Assembly: GCF_019320115.1 (NCBI RefSeq)
Contig: NC_089583.1
Span: 82,539,928 to 82,603,927, forward strand
Direction of reading: 5' to 3'
Source: Miscanthus floridulus
Lineage: Eukaryota; Streptophyta; Magnoliopsida; Poales; Poaceae
DNA length: 64,000 nucleotides
Shown: positions 44,590 to 56,376 of the stretch, in pieces
How the letters are laid out: the number at the start of each line of letters is the position of its first letter
Numbering within the stretch: position 1 is the stretch's first letter
Notes under the pieces: model-generated
What the model saw: only the letters and a program-made list of their open reading frames with translations
Database searches by the model: none
What the model was told of the DNA's origin: nothing
Position numbers and translations under genes: made by a program

Positions 44590-46560
44590 TGGAGCAGGTT
44601 GAGGAGGAGGGACTGGCATCGGTGGTGGAGGTTGACCAATTGCAGCGTAAACACCCCTCATATATTCAAACATCTACAGCTGCTCTGCCTCCATCCACTG
44701 CCGCTCTGCCTCCACCCTCTGCCGCTCTGGCTCCATCTTCGCCTCTAGCTCCTCCTGACGCCTCGTTTCTTGTTCTAACTGAGCCTACAATATTTCATGC
44801 CAATGTTACAATGCAATGCAAAAGTATGTAAAAATCAATGAACGAGGAATAAAACAGAAATAACATGGAGTACGTTCATCTAGAACCGTGTAGAGTCCGA
44901 CCGTGGGCGTATCGCCAGGCTAGAACTCGTGCTCCATGCTCGAATCTGGGAGAGAGTTGGAGTACTAGCCGTGTCGATTGTGTTGTCGCCAATCTAGAAC
45001 CGGCCATGCTTCTTGCCTCCTCCTGCTCTCATGACCACTTCTCCATCAAGGTCATGGGCGCTCGAATCATACTCTAGGCCATGGACCACCCTTGCCATTG
45101 ATGGGTATCCATCGAGGCAGCTGTGGACAGACTCATTGTTGTACGCCGAGGGCGGGTCCTCCAGGTTGTAGGCGACGTCGGTCGTCGCCTTGCCCTTGTG
45201 GGCCAAAGCAAATACCATGAACTAGGAGCAAGGCTCACCACCATGTGTCGCCGACTGCAAAAAAAACAATATGAATAGAAATTATGTAGAGTTGAGTGTT
45301 AGAATAAAGAAATGAATTCACGTACCCATCTAGCAGCGTATTCTGAGAGGTTGAGGTTGCCTTGATGGTGTGGTGCACCCGGCATCAACAAACACCGCTC
45401 TCGACAAGCGTTGTAATTCTCCTCCCACATGGGGTCACACCACCTGTCCACCATCCGGGCCCAGCATTACAGATCATAGGCGCACCACCATGGAGGCACC
45501 TACGTCATCAAGTATATGACAAATAAGAAGATGAAATTAAGCGTAATTAATCTCAGAAAAATAAGTATTAATGTTCTATATTTACCTTCAGGTATTGTTC
45601 CTGGGCTAGGCTCATCGTTCTTGCCGCACTTTTAGAGAGCCTCACTCTAAGAATTTTCGCGTGGTATTGGATCATGACCTGGATGCACGCCTCATAGTGC
45701 ATGTCATTGATGAGTTTCTTGGCAGCTTTGTCAGCCACAACATCCACCTTGGCCTCGTATCCCTCCTCGCATCTAAAGAAATTCTGCATATAGACACGAT
45801 GTATCCAGTCATTATTTCAAGAATGTCCAATCAATGTGATGTATTGAGCAATGTAGTGCGAGAAAGACTTACCCAAAGCTCGGCCTTGACACGCTGTGCC
45901 TTGTCGGTGAATACCCTACCATCCTGATCAGGGGTGTCAGGGACGGTGGCATAGTGGGCCCATGTGTAGGCTAGCTCGGTAGTTCCACCAAACTGCACTA
46001 GGCCAGGGAACTTTTCCTTGATCAAAAGACCAAGGATGCCGTTCACATGGCGTGCGTGATCACCCCCACCAACCTTCCTCTAACCCCTACTCCCAAGTGA
46101 TTAAGATAAATTATTAGCCTCTATTGTAATTTTGAACATATCAAATGAAAAATTTGTGATAACATCTAAAGTTACTTACTTGTCTCCATCGGGTCGAATC
46201 AGCGGGCGTCTCTCAAGAGGTATCGGTCACCTCGAGAGGGTCGAGGGACCTCATAACCACACACGCAATGAAGTAGAGGAAGAGGTACCCCCTGTCTCCT
46301 CCACCCCTGCCTCCTCCTCTACCTGTACCTCCTCCTCCACCTGTACCTCCTCCTCCTCAGAGGATGAGTGAGCGGAAGGTAACTCAGACGGCGATGAAGG
46401 TACAGGCGATAGTGGCCTCATCTTGCCTCCACCCTCCCTTGACCCTTGGGTCTACCCTGAGGTCTCTTCCTAGACCCCTCAGCTACATTGGACCCTTTAC
46501 ACATCGCTGTCGCTTTTGAGTTAAAGCGACGTTATCCTCTTCATACCACCCACCATTGTT
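44590..46560 (-). pseudogene. CACTA second gene (Transposase_24/En-Spm-like), spliced
   Basis: Read leftwards: a Glu/Val-rich segment and 'LRVWL' (about 46360-46200), then 'HVNGILGLLIKEKFPGLVQF' (46060-46000) followed by 'ELAYTWAHYATVPDTPDQDG'. Next are 'NFFRCEEGYEAKVDVVADKA' (45789-45730), 'VDRWCDPMWEENYNACRERC' (about 45460-45400), 'FALAHKGKATTDVAYNLEDP' (45215-45155) and a C-terminal helical region to about 44600. Exons correspond one to one with the gene at 1-2142. Several stops and an altered start make it probably dead. The product in En/Spm binds the subterminal repeats and assists transposition (family knowledge). Confidence 0.72.
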
Positions 46561-46699
46561 CAATTACCTGCAATTAAAAAGAGTAAACCAATTAGCACAG
46601 ATAATACATCAAAATAGATGCAAAATAACTAAACATACTTAGAAAATAACATGGTATGACAAATAATAAATCAATTAGCACGGATCATACATGTATTAG

Positions 46700-49600
46700 A
46701 AATAATCATCATGATCGGGATTAGTTGGATCATAAGTCTGATCATCACTATCACACATGTCGATATAATCATCCTCATGCTCCGAAGGAGGAATGTCATC
46801 ATCACCGTCATTGCTTAGATGTAATGCTGAAGTAATTATAAGTCCTTCACATTCTAAACCTCATCTCCGGCGTCCTCGTCAGCACCACTTTTATTGTCTA
46901 CTTCCATACCCTGAGCTTTGGTTAAGTCTATCTCAAAACTCCCTCGATCCCATCTTCTTGAAAAAACTCTCTGTCATATGTGTTGGGGTCTATGTTGTAA
47001 TCTTGATTGTTTGGAATAGATTGTTTACAGTGTGGCGATACCTTATACACAACATCCCAACCCCTAAGACGGTCTATAGTTTGGCATGGGTACAAGAGAT
47101 AATAAACTTGCATGGCCTATTGAGCCACAATATAGACATCGTCTCCTGGTAAGATGGATGATTGTCGAATTTCGACTAGCCCAAGATTTGGGGTCCACCT
47201 CACTACTTCAGGATCAAACCAATGGCATTTGAATATAACGGGATTAAGAGGTTTGCAACTATGAAACATCAGTTCGTATATTTCTTCAATTCTTCCATAA
47301 AACTCAACCCATCTAAGCCTTGCGTAAAAACTCTGATATTTGTGGTTCTTCGATTAGGCCGACTCTGCTCATGGCTTGTTGTGTGAAAGCAATATCTATT
47401 CACGTCATAACCGGTTAAATGACCTGACCCTATAGGCACAACCATCGACAACCTATCTCAACTCTGCACTCATAGACACATCGGTTTGTCCCTACAAGTT
47501 CAAGCAGGATAGTTCGTTATATTAGTCGCACGTATGAACAACTTGTAATGTCAAACTAATTATGAGCCAAAATTGGACAGTACCTTCTATTTGAACCAAG
47601 AAATGAAATCAGGCATCCATTTCCCGCACCCTCTCTAAGAAGGGTCCAAAGTTTCCTGCGGGGTAGGTTCCCTTGATTCATGTCAGAATTGTTCATGAAA
47701 TTCCCTATACCAACGAGAAACAAGGGAGTTGGACACAGAATTGTGACTACTTGAGAAAAAGTTTGCTAAGAACTTACATCATGTACAGCCCCACTTCGGA
47801 TAGGTTGGTCAACACATATAGCATAATAGTGCGCCACTCTTCATGTTTAAGGTCTTGTTAGTCGCACCACTTGCACTTCCTAGTTGCCCTGGGAAAATGC
47901 TAAGGTTCGATTCATCTTCATCAACATTGTAACGAGGGGGTGGATTATGCATGCTAGGAAGGTTGTCAACATAGTATTTTATTGTGAAGTTTGACACCTC
48001 CTCCAGAATGTATGCCTTTACTATGGATGCTTCAATTTTGCATTATTTTTACATTTAGTTGAAGAACCTTTTGAAATCTCTCAATTGAATAACACCAACC
48101 CTGCATAGGCCCCCCATTTGTGCCTCATATAGGAGGTGCAAAATCAAATGCTGCATCGGATTGAAGAATGCAGGTGGAAAGATCTTCTCCAACCTGTAGA
48201 GCAACATAGGCGCCATTCTTTCCATGTCTGCAACCATGGTACGAGATAACTCCTTAGCACAAAGCTGGTGGAAGAAAATTGGTAAACTATGCATTCATTA
48301 TCCAGACATGCTCAAGGACAGCCTCGAACCATCACCAGTAGTAGCCGCTCAAGCCATATGTGGTAGTCAAGACTCTTGAGCCATTAATTCACAAAGTAGC
48401 TAAGTTCACTCCCCTCTTCAGATTTGCTGCATACCCATCAGGGAACATTAACGTTTGGAATTATTCTAGTACTTCCCTCCTTTGGGTCCTCGTCAGAACA
48501 AAATCAGCCTTAGGCTTTCTCCATGACTTCCCGCCTCCGGGAGTGCCATGTCTAGCTTGATCTATGCATAACCTTGCTTGATCCACTCTAGCCTTAACAT
48601 TATCCTTTGTCTTATCAGGAATGTCTATGATCGTACCAAAAATTGCCTGATGACATTGTTTAGTGTGCATTACGTCAATGTTATGTGGAAGTAGAAGGTC
48701 ATCAAAATAGGGGAGGTTTCACAAGCATGATTTATGAGTCCATGCATGTTGCTCACCATATCCCAGAAAATGATCTCCTTGGTCATTGACCTTAGAGAGT
48801 CTAACTAAGCACGGACCGCGGCACCATTCATCATCTGGGGTGCAGGGCCTTGAACTACTACATCTTTCATAAAGTACTTGATGTCTCATCTGAATGGATG
48901 ATCAAGAGGGAGGAATTGTTGAATGAAGAATACTTGCCACCTTCGTCAACCAAATAAACATCAGAGATGCCTTGCATACTAGGCATGATAACTTCCCATG
49001 AACACACCAACCGCAGAATATCCCATATGCCAGAAAGTCATGCAGGGAGTACTGGTACCAAACATGCATTTTGAAGTTTGTCTTTGTAGCTCAGTCGTAT
49101 GTCCATACCCTTCCTCCAAACATGAACAATCATCAATCAGAGCTCCATGTACACACTCATATATTCCCGGGTGTTCAGGAATTATCAACGATAAGAATAT
49201 GTTATGTCATTGAAAGAGAACGCCAGGGGGGAGATTCAGAGGGATAACAAACATGGGCAAACAAGTGTATGAGGTAGCTGCCATTCCATAAGGGATTGAA
49301 CCCATCTGTTGCCAGCGCAACATGTACATTATGAGCCTCTAGCTTTCTCATGATGAATCATATAAAACCTTGTCCATGCTTCACCATCGGATGATGCACC
49401 AGCTTCTCAAGATTGTATCAACATCCATATTTGTGCCATGTCATCTGTTTCGCGGATTCCTTAGTCATATAAAGCCATTGGATCCTCGGTATGAATGGAA
49501 GGTACCGTAGGATCTTCATGGGGACGATGAGCTACCTCTTCTGACCATCATCGGAGTCTACCTCTAGGAACCTAGATGATTTACACTAACACACAGTACT

Positions 49601-50263
49601 TTGCTTCCGCATGTTCTTCCTAAAAAGATGCATCCCTTGGACAAGCATGTATCTACTCATATGGCATCTTAAGTGCACGAAGGAGTTTCTGTGCCTCATA
49701 CACGCTCTTTGGCAGGATGTGGACATCCGGGAGTAGGCTACCAACAACTGTCAGCATAACATCGAGGCTTCTCGACTCAAGCTAAATTGCAACTTTACAG
49801 CCATTGGCATGTAATGGCATCTAGTTGAGAAACTTGGCATGCCCATGAAGGGGTTGTTATGCCGTAGACAAAATATCATAATACGCCTTTGTGAGGGGCT
49901 CTGGCTCTCCTCCCTATGTCCTTCATCAAAGTGTGCTTATGATAGTCATTTAACATGTCTCCTACCTCGACATCTAAACATAATCCTTGATGTTTTGTCT
50001 CACAAACCTCATATCTACATGATCGGATTCACCATGGTAGATCCACTAGGTATAGTCTACAGTAAATTCATTCTTACAAAGATGTTAACCTATGACCCCT
50101 TTGTTTGTCGACGCGTTTGCACAATGCTGCAAGGACACACAAGTGGCATGCACTCCTTTAACCCTTGCAAATGCTAGTTCCAAGAAAGCATCTGTCTTCT
50201 CAATCCATTCTCGGTCAACGAACCCTAACTAGAGCGGCCCATGTACCACTCACGGTCATCCAT
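46700..50263 (-). pseudogene. TNP2-type CACTA transposase with DUF4218 and DUF4216 regions
   Basis: The gene starts at the ATG at 50263 with MDDREWYMGRSS, the usual N-terminal transposase-associated motif, immediately followed by a TAG. Leftwards lie the TNP2 core ('MAATSYTCLPMFVIPLNLPP' about 49270-49210, 'SLIIPEHPG' about 49190, 'LLLPHNIDVMHTKQC' about 48700-48650) and a DUF4218 block ('LEKIFPPAFFNPMQHLILHL' about 48200-48140). A DUF4216-like block follows ('NPVIFKCHWFDPEVVRWTPN' about 47240-47190, 'SPHCKQSIPNNQDYNID' about 47030-46980). This is the catalytic transposase order for plant CACTA elements. Many stops and frameshifts show it is inactive. Confidence 0.8.
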
Positions 50264-50354
50264 CCTATAATATATCAGCAAGTAATATAAAAATCAATTG
50301 CATATACAGGTTCCTATGTGGCAGTCTAATAGGTGAAGATAGGTCCTAATCCCA

Positions 50355-50554
50355 CCCGAGGATGTATAGATGGGGTTAGTTTCCATGCTCTACTCCTATC
50401 CAAGATAGAATTTTTGAAATACCTCCCTGCTGTTCTCCAAATACACGTCCTGGCAGGGAGATTGTGTATCCAGAGAACAATAGGGAGATGCTACCAAAAC
50501 TCTATCTCAGATCGGAGTATAGCATGGAAACTAACCCCATCTACACATCCTCAG
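50355..50554. repeat. 200-bp foldback (near-palindrome) in the CACTA 5' region
   Basis: The left arm begins 'gaggatgtatagatggggtt' and the right arm ends 'aaccccatctacacatcctc'. The arms, each about 95 bp, are about 80% complementary by eye, with a short loop near 50448-50460. It has no coding capacity. It may be a hairpin MITE or part of the CACTA 5' structure; no clear target duplication was seen. Confidence 0.8.
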
Positions 50555-50762
50555 GCTGTCAAAAAATGTGGACAATTCGAAACAGATATGATTATAGATA
50601 TGTAAAGATCTGCATATTTTCAACCATATCTCTTTTGAACGAGAGACTCCTAGCTAGGTTATGTGATATACGGACATCATACGAAGAGGGGTGTAGGATG
50701 CCTCAACTTGCTATCCTACAAAGTGATGAGTCGAGGATGGTGGGGAATGATCTTTGCAATAG

Positions 50763-51235
50763 TGTCAATAGAATATAATCGGTAGTCCTCCGAGGGGTAT
50801 CCCACGAAGGTAGATTGATCGACCGGGGAGCGTGAGATCAAGAACAAGAAGACAATAGAGACACACGAGTTAGACAGGTTCAGGCCATCAGTATGACGTA
50901 ATACCCTACTCTTGTGGTCTGTTGGTTTGTATTAGCTATCGTATGATATTACGTAAGTTTGGAGGGGGTCCCTACCCGCCTTATATAGTCTAGGGAGCAG
51001 GGTTACAAGTCAGTTAGATCTGAGAGATTACCAAAAAGTAATAACTGATTATAGGAATCTTGGGATCATACATATCCTAATAGATCTCGTAGTATCTTTA
51101 GGATATCTTCTAGATGTCTTGCGGAAGGCACCGACCAGAGTTGTGCCCCGCAAGGCTTCGTCCTGTGGGCTGGGCCGCCCCTGAGGGCGCAGCCCATATG
51201 GTCTGCCATGGGTATCCAGAGTCATACCCCCCACA
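50763..51235 (+). mobile_element. Solo LTR inserted in the CACTA element
   Basis: This 473-bp insertion starts TGTCAATAG and ends CCCCCACA, with a perfect 5-bp target duplication AATAG (50758-50762 and 51236-51240). A TATA box TTATATAG lies at 50981-50988 on the plus strand. No internal domain remains. The superfamily is uncertain. Confidence 0.82.
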
Positions 51236-51530
51236 AATAGCCTCTTTTGCAACAAAGGAAAATAATAGTGTCAATTATAAATTTCGGTAGCACCTCCCCT
51301 GCATGGTGAGGTAACCAAAACCTACAACAAACCAACAACACGATGGCCGATAACTACATACACACTAAACCAATGGCACGATGGCCGACAACCACATACA
51401 CAGGTTATACCTTGCAAAACCATGGTAGGTCCAAGGTGTGGGATAGCGGGAGGGCAAGGCACAGGAGCGGCGGCCCGTAACCTATTATAAGATAAAACAG
51501 TCCATGTCACTTGTATGCTGAAATTAAATC

Positions 51531-52099
51531 AATCTTGGAAGTGCATATCCAGTACATTAGAAAAACACATTAATACACCATGACCTTAGGCAATTGTAGT
51601 ATAGCGCAATGTAAGCGTGGAGAGAAATGATGATCACTGCTGCAGTCAAAACAAACATGCCCATGATGGTATGGTAGTAAAAGAAAAAAGTTCGATGTCT
51701 TGATGTATTTGTTCAACCTAATGAAAGTTGCCCAATTAAAATAACTGAAACCACTAATTAGAATTAGGGCCTAGAACCAGTGTTAATTGTAAGAAGAGAA
51801 AGGTAACTTTCCCATACGTAGAGCCTTACTTCTTGTTCACAATAAACGCTTTGAGGCTTAAAACATTCAGCCATTCAAAAAAACTAGGATCATTATGATA
51901 TTGATTAAGTTTAGGCAGTAGGTATTAAAGCTAGCATGGATGTCAGGGAACATATATAAGTTATTGAATTGCCTGCTAGTTCACTTCACCTGTGTAGTGT
52001 TTAGTATAGTCCAATTGCCATTCGCAACCTCCTAACCCTTTTTGTAGGAATATCAGTTTGGTTTCCTTTAGAAAATACCTATCACGTAGGGGGCAGGGG
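51531..52099. other. Junction region between the CACTA element and the Tat-like fragment
   Basis: AT-rich, no ORF or repeat of note. Neither the right CACTA terminus nor the left limit of the next element can be placed here. Confidence 0.4.
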
Positions 52100-52512
52100 T
52101 GGCACAGGGGGAAGGGGCGGCATAGGGGGCAGGGCACCGACCACCGAGGTTAGGGAAGTCCCACGGCTAGTCCCCGAGTGCCTTGTACCCATAGTGCAAT
52201 GCCGTCTTGAGCTTGTCTGAGTAGGTGCGAACGAAGCCGAGCAGTCGAACTGATGGTCCGACCACCATGATGAGTTGCCGAGCAGTTGTAAGCAGTTGCC
52301 GAGCAGCGTGTACTATCACTAGGCAGCACAAACCATAGCCGAGCAGCATAACCAAAGCATGGCTTGCCATAAGGGTGTAAGGAGCTCAAGTTCAGAATCG
52401 AAAATTTCTTCATAGTGGAACAAGTGTGCCCACTTAGAGTCCGACCACGAGAAAAGGAGATAGTCTTCTTCAACTTCAAGAGGCATGGAGTCTTCCGGAA
52501 TAAAGCAAGCAC

Positions 52513-52797
52513 ATTCACCACGAGGTGAAATGTGCCCACTTAGTCCCCGAGCCTAACAGTAGATGACGTAGTCATGTGATGCTAGGGTCCAAAGTAGAAG
52601 AATAGTAAAAGACCAGCTGAGCAGGCAGCCAGTCCTCAAGCATAGCCCTAAAATGAGAGAGAACATTCACCGCAAGGTGAAGTGTGCCCACTTCGTCCCC
52701 AAGCCTGACAGTAGGTGATGCAGTCATGTGGTGCTAGGGTCAGAAGTAGAAAAATAATAAAAAGACCAGCCGAGCAGGCAGCTAGTCCTCGAGCCAT
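52513..52797. repeat. Tandem repeat, about 152-bp unit, two copies
   Basis: Units starting 'attcaccRcRaggtgaaRtg' at 52513 and 52665 share 'gtgcccactt', 'gtgctagggtc' and 'agcaggcagcYagtcctc' in order, with about 10-15% visible difference. Confidence 0.82.
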
Positions 52798-53198
52798 TTA
52801 CGGAGATATCTGAAAAACTCGACCGTGGAGAAAAACTAGAGTAATGGCTGTACAGTAACTGTTATAGAGCCTCAATAAATGGCGAAGAAGTCAGCGATTA
52901 TTCAGTGAGTAATAACCAACGTCGGCGATAAATGAGCGACATGGGCTACGGTTGTGTGAAAGCCTAGGCTATGACCCATTAAGCCGTGTCAGAGAATTTG
53001 GAAGGGCGCAAATCACGGGAACGGTTTCCCAAAAACCCTCGAATGCAAAAGGGTGGGGAAAGTGCTTTATAACTGCACCATCGCATTCCATGTTCATACC
53101 TTTACCACTTTGCCATCCCATCTTCATCCTCAGACCTCACATTTCTAGATTTGAATCCACACACGCTCCCGACACCAGTCCCCATCCAAATCTGAGAG

Positions 53199-55740
53199 AT
53201 GGCGCCGAAGAGGAGAACTGTGAACCCAAAAAAGGCGAGCCCAAAGAAAGCAGGAGCAGGAGCCAGTCGTGATGAAGAGTGGGTGCCGTTGCGCACTGGG
53301 GAAGCAGAGCTTGAGAGATTGGTGGAGGTGGGCATGCTTCCTAACCGTGTCACCACCAGATGCTGGCTAGCCAGTGGTGAGCCCTTCCTGATGCCCAACA
53401 CTGATGAAGCTGTAGTCTTTGAAGATTATTTCTGGCATGGGTTGGGGTTCCCTATTCATCCTTGCTTGCGGGATCTGCTAGAGTTTTGGGCGATTAGCCT
53501 GTGCAATCTCCACCCCAACATCATATTACACATCTCGATCTTTATCCAATTCTATGAGACATTTCTGGGGGTTCTGCCGCACTTCAACCTCTTCAGACAC
53601 CTATTCTGGTTCAAGAAGAAAGGCAGCGGTGGTTCTAAAGTGGTTGGCGGTGTATATCTGTAGCTCTGGGATGGAATGGCCAGCGAGTACATTAATGTAC
53701 CACTGAACACTTCTCTAAAGGGGTGGAACAACAAGTGGTTCTACATGAAGCAGAGTCACCCTGCAATCCGCTGCGACGTTCACCATATCCTAGAGAACCA
53801 AAAGAGCTAGTCGGAGAAACCAAATAGTGCTGACATGGAACAAGTGAGGGAGCTCCTCGACCTGATTAAAGGCATGGAGATTAGCGGTGAATTAGTGGTA
53901 GCAAGCTTCATAGTGCACCGTGTCTAGCCCTGCAAGGAGAGGGCCCACCTGGGCTTTAACTACAAAGGTGATGACGATGGGACCCGGGAGAGGACAGAGC
54001 AGCTGACGAAGAAAAATGTCCTAGAGCGGGCCGCAGAGCTATTCGCTCCTAATGCCGCGTTTAGCTAGCCAAGGCAAATGAGGGCCTTCAATTGTACAAA
54101 TCTACCTCCTCAGGTAACCATCTTGATTGATTTTGCCCAATACTTTTAATCCTGAAGCATTGCCGAGCAGTGGACTAATTCACTTATGCGAAGATCCACT
54201 CGCAGGATAGGGCGGTGTACTTTTCAGGTGTACTGAGGGGCAATTGGCCGCCAACGGTAGATGCACGACCACTGGCTCAACCTGAAGAAAGTGCCATTAG
54301 TGTTTCTTAAGAATTTAGGGGTATGGATGGTGGTCGGACGGAGAGTCCTCCCCTGGTGTCGGAGAAAGCTCAGGGGAAGAGGGTGGCGACAGATGAGCCA
54401 GACTAGAAGAGGAGGAAAACAGCGGCTACTGCTCCCCTCAAACCAGGCAACATCTCACTTGGCGATGATTAGACCACTCGAACATGAGGGACCAAGGTGT
54501 TCGAGTGGTTTGATGATGATGAAGCTCCGATGGCTCCTCCATCGAGCACAAAGGAGCCTTCGCGCAACACGCACATAAAAGATCAATCAAGGAGAGGCAA
54601 AGAAGTCCCCAAGCAACAGACGACGGAAGTCCCTGTGGGCCAAGCGACGGGAGTCCCGAGCAATAGGCGGAGGTAAACCTAGAGCGGCAGGCAGAAAGGG
54701 TCCCAGAACAGCAGGCAAAACAGAGGTCGACTGTAGAGGAGGCAGGACCTCCCCCAGAGCACGAGAGTCGACCCCATGGCTATGTCAGGAGGCTTAGGCA
54801 GGCCCCTCTGGTTCAAGAATTTGAACCAGCAGACCAAACCGTAAGTACCCTTGTCTTGGAGTTACTTTGTGGTAGTTTCTTAACTTTTCTCATGACTAAC
54901 GAGCCGATCTAACGCAGTGCATGGCGTACGGAGGATCTGATCCCACCAGTCTAGACTATCGAACAGCCGAGGGCTGAACCCAGGGTGGAAACAACGCCGA
55001 TGGCTCCCATCCTGGAGCCCTTGAGTGCTTAGTGGCCAGAGGTGGGTCAGCCATTGCCACTGGCGGACTTGGCGGTGATGAAGAATTGGTGCCAGCAGCA
55101 GACGAGTCGGCGACAATACCCAAGGCAAAGGCGGGGACTGACACGTCTTTGGGGGTAGAAGCTAGAGTTGCCGGTGGTGCACTGGAGTCTGGGATAGCAA
55201 ATCTGGTGGTGGCTAAGGGGCAAACAGTGCCCTCTGAGGCATCGTTGGAGATGGTCGAACCCGCTGTCTGGCCACGGAGCCCCCCGATGGTGCCTCAGGC
55301 TACAATGGAAGAGGACGAGGTGGAAGAGATCGATCGTGCTAAACCTTGACTCCAATCCATTCGAATCCTCCACAAGCATGGTGACGAGCTAGTGGTTATC
55401 GAGGAGGAAAACACCACTAGGGAGATGAAGAGTCTGAAATCCACCATCGCCGGAGTGATGAAACAAATCGAGGTCAGTACTGCGTCTGGAATGCTCATCA
55501 ATGATGTCAGAGATCAGAGCTCATCATTAGCATTGTACATTTGTAGGGGATAACTCAGACTACCGAGCAGCGGCACCAGCTAATAAAGAGGATGGAGCCC
55601 CTCGCTGAGGAGAATGAAAAACTCAGGGAGGCAATGAACCTCTTGGAGAGAAACATCTAGAGGGCCCGATGCGAGCGAGACCTTGCAAAGTTCATCACGC
55701 AAGACATGGAATATCAGAGGGGGTCCTATCCGAATAGCTG
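53199..55740 (+). pseudogene. 'Putative gypsy type transposon' ORF (Transposase_28-like), second family, broken
   Basis: The start is the ATG at 53199 (MAPKRRTVNPKKASPKKAG), a lysine-rich N-terminus that could act as a nuclear signal. The Transposase_28-like core follows: 'FHGLGFPIHP'-type segment near 53440, 'FIQFYETFLGVLPHFNLFRH' at 53541-53600 and 'WNNKWFYMKQSHPA' near 53725. A stop at 53661 ends the first ORF, and the frame resumes as 'MASEYINVPLNTSLKGW'. A spliced tail near 54790-55740 includes an acidic segment and a heptad-like coiled coil ('EQLKGASEQLEKKSEQL' up to 55855). It is unlikely to be functional. Confidence 0.65.
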
Positions 55741-56376
55741 GTGTCTACATTCGAGCAGCTACAGAGCAAGTTCGAGCATCTAGCCACTATCTCTGAACAG
55801 CTGAAGGGTGCCTCCGAGCAATTGGAAAAGAAATCTGAACAGCTCAGAAGTGTATCCAAACAGAAAGCATGTATCTTGGGCCGAGCCTTGGGCAGAAGCC
55901 GGTCTCCGAGGGACCCTGGGTTTATGAACCCGACACTTTTTATAATGACAAGTGTGGTAATTTATATATATAAATTTAGGGGTTATTTTGAATTATCTAT
56001 CGTAATGGCAGAGGTGGGTAATTTTTTTATAAAATTACAATAGATTCAATGACTATTATCAGAGATGATGATTAGAGTCTGTCAAATTAAAGGCTCTGTT
56101 GGGGGCCTCTAATTAGTAATAGTAAGATAAGATAAGGTTTTTTATACTTTTGGATTTCATTTTATAGATTATGGCTAGCGTTTATCAAGATCGCCAAAAT
56201 ATGGGACGTTGTTCGAAAAAATATAGCACAGCACGAGAAACGGAGAAAGCTAGCTGGTCGCCTGGGCTCCAGCCTCCAGGCATCCGAGATATAGGTTGCA
56301 GCGGACAGCGGTAACTCGGCAAACTGGGGCCTCGACAGAACCACCTTGTAACCCAGGCAAATGGGATTCGAGGTCA

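Larger units (their letters stand above)
43513..51530 (-). mobile_element. CACTA (En/Spm) DNA transposon, minus strand, right end eroded
   Basis: The left terminus is TACTACCAGAAAC at 43513, a CACTA end with its first base changed. Next is a 480-bp TTTGCCGAGTG array, then the second gene (44590-46560) and the TNP2-type transposase (46700-50263), both on the minus strand. The 5' non-coding part, including a 200-bp foldback and a solo LTR, extends to about 51530. 'ttcggtagcacctcccctgc' near 51284 and two copies of 'acgatggccgaYaac' (51341, 51374) fit the CACTA 5' region. No right TIR was found, so the right boundary is an estimate. Confidence 0.82.
52100..55873 (+). mobile_element. Fragment of a Tat-like Gypsy element (antisense-ORF region)
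   Basis: The G-rich start near 52090, phrases such as 'agtccccgagcctRacagta', and the plus-strand 'putative gypsy type transposon' ORF at 53199 all resemble the internal region of the element at 6246-18959. They are diverged enough to be another family. No LTR, gag or pol is present. The fragment is cut cleanly at 55873/55874 by the segmental duplication. Confidence 0.65.

Noticed and set aside
50763..51235. Promoter-like TATA region as a host gene promoter
   Set aside because: The TG...CA ends and perfect AATAG duplication show it is a solo LTR; no host gene follows.
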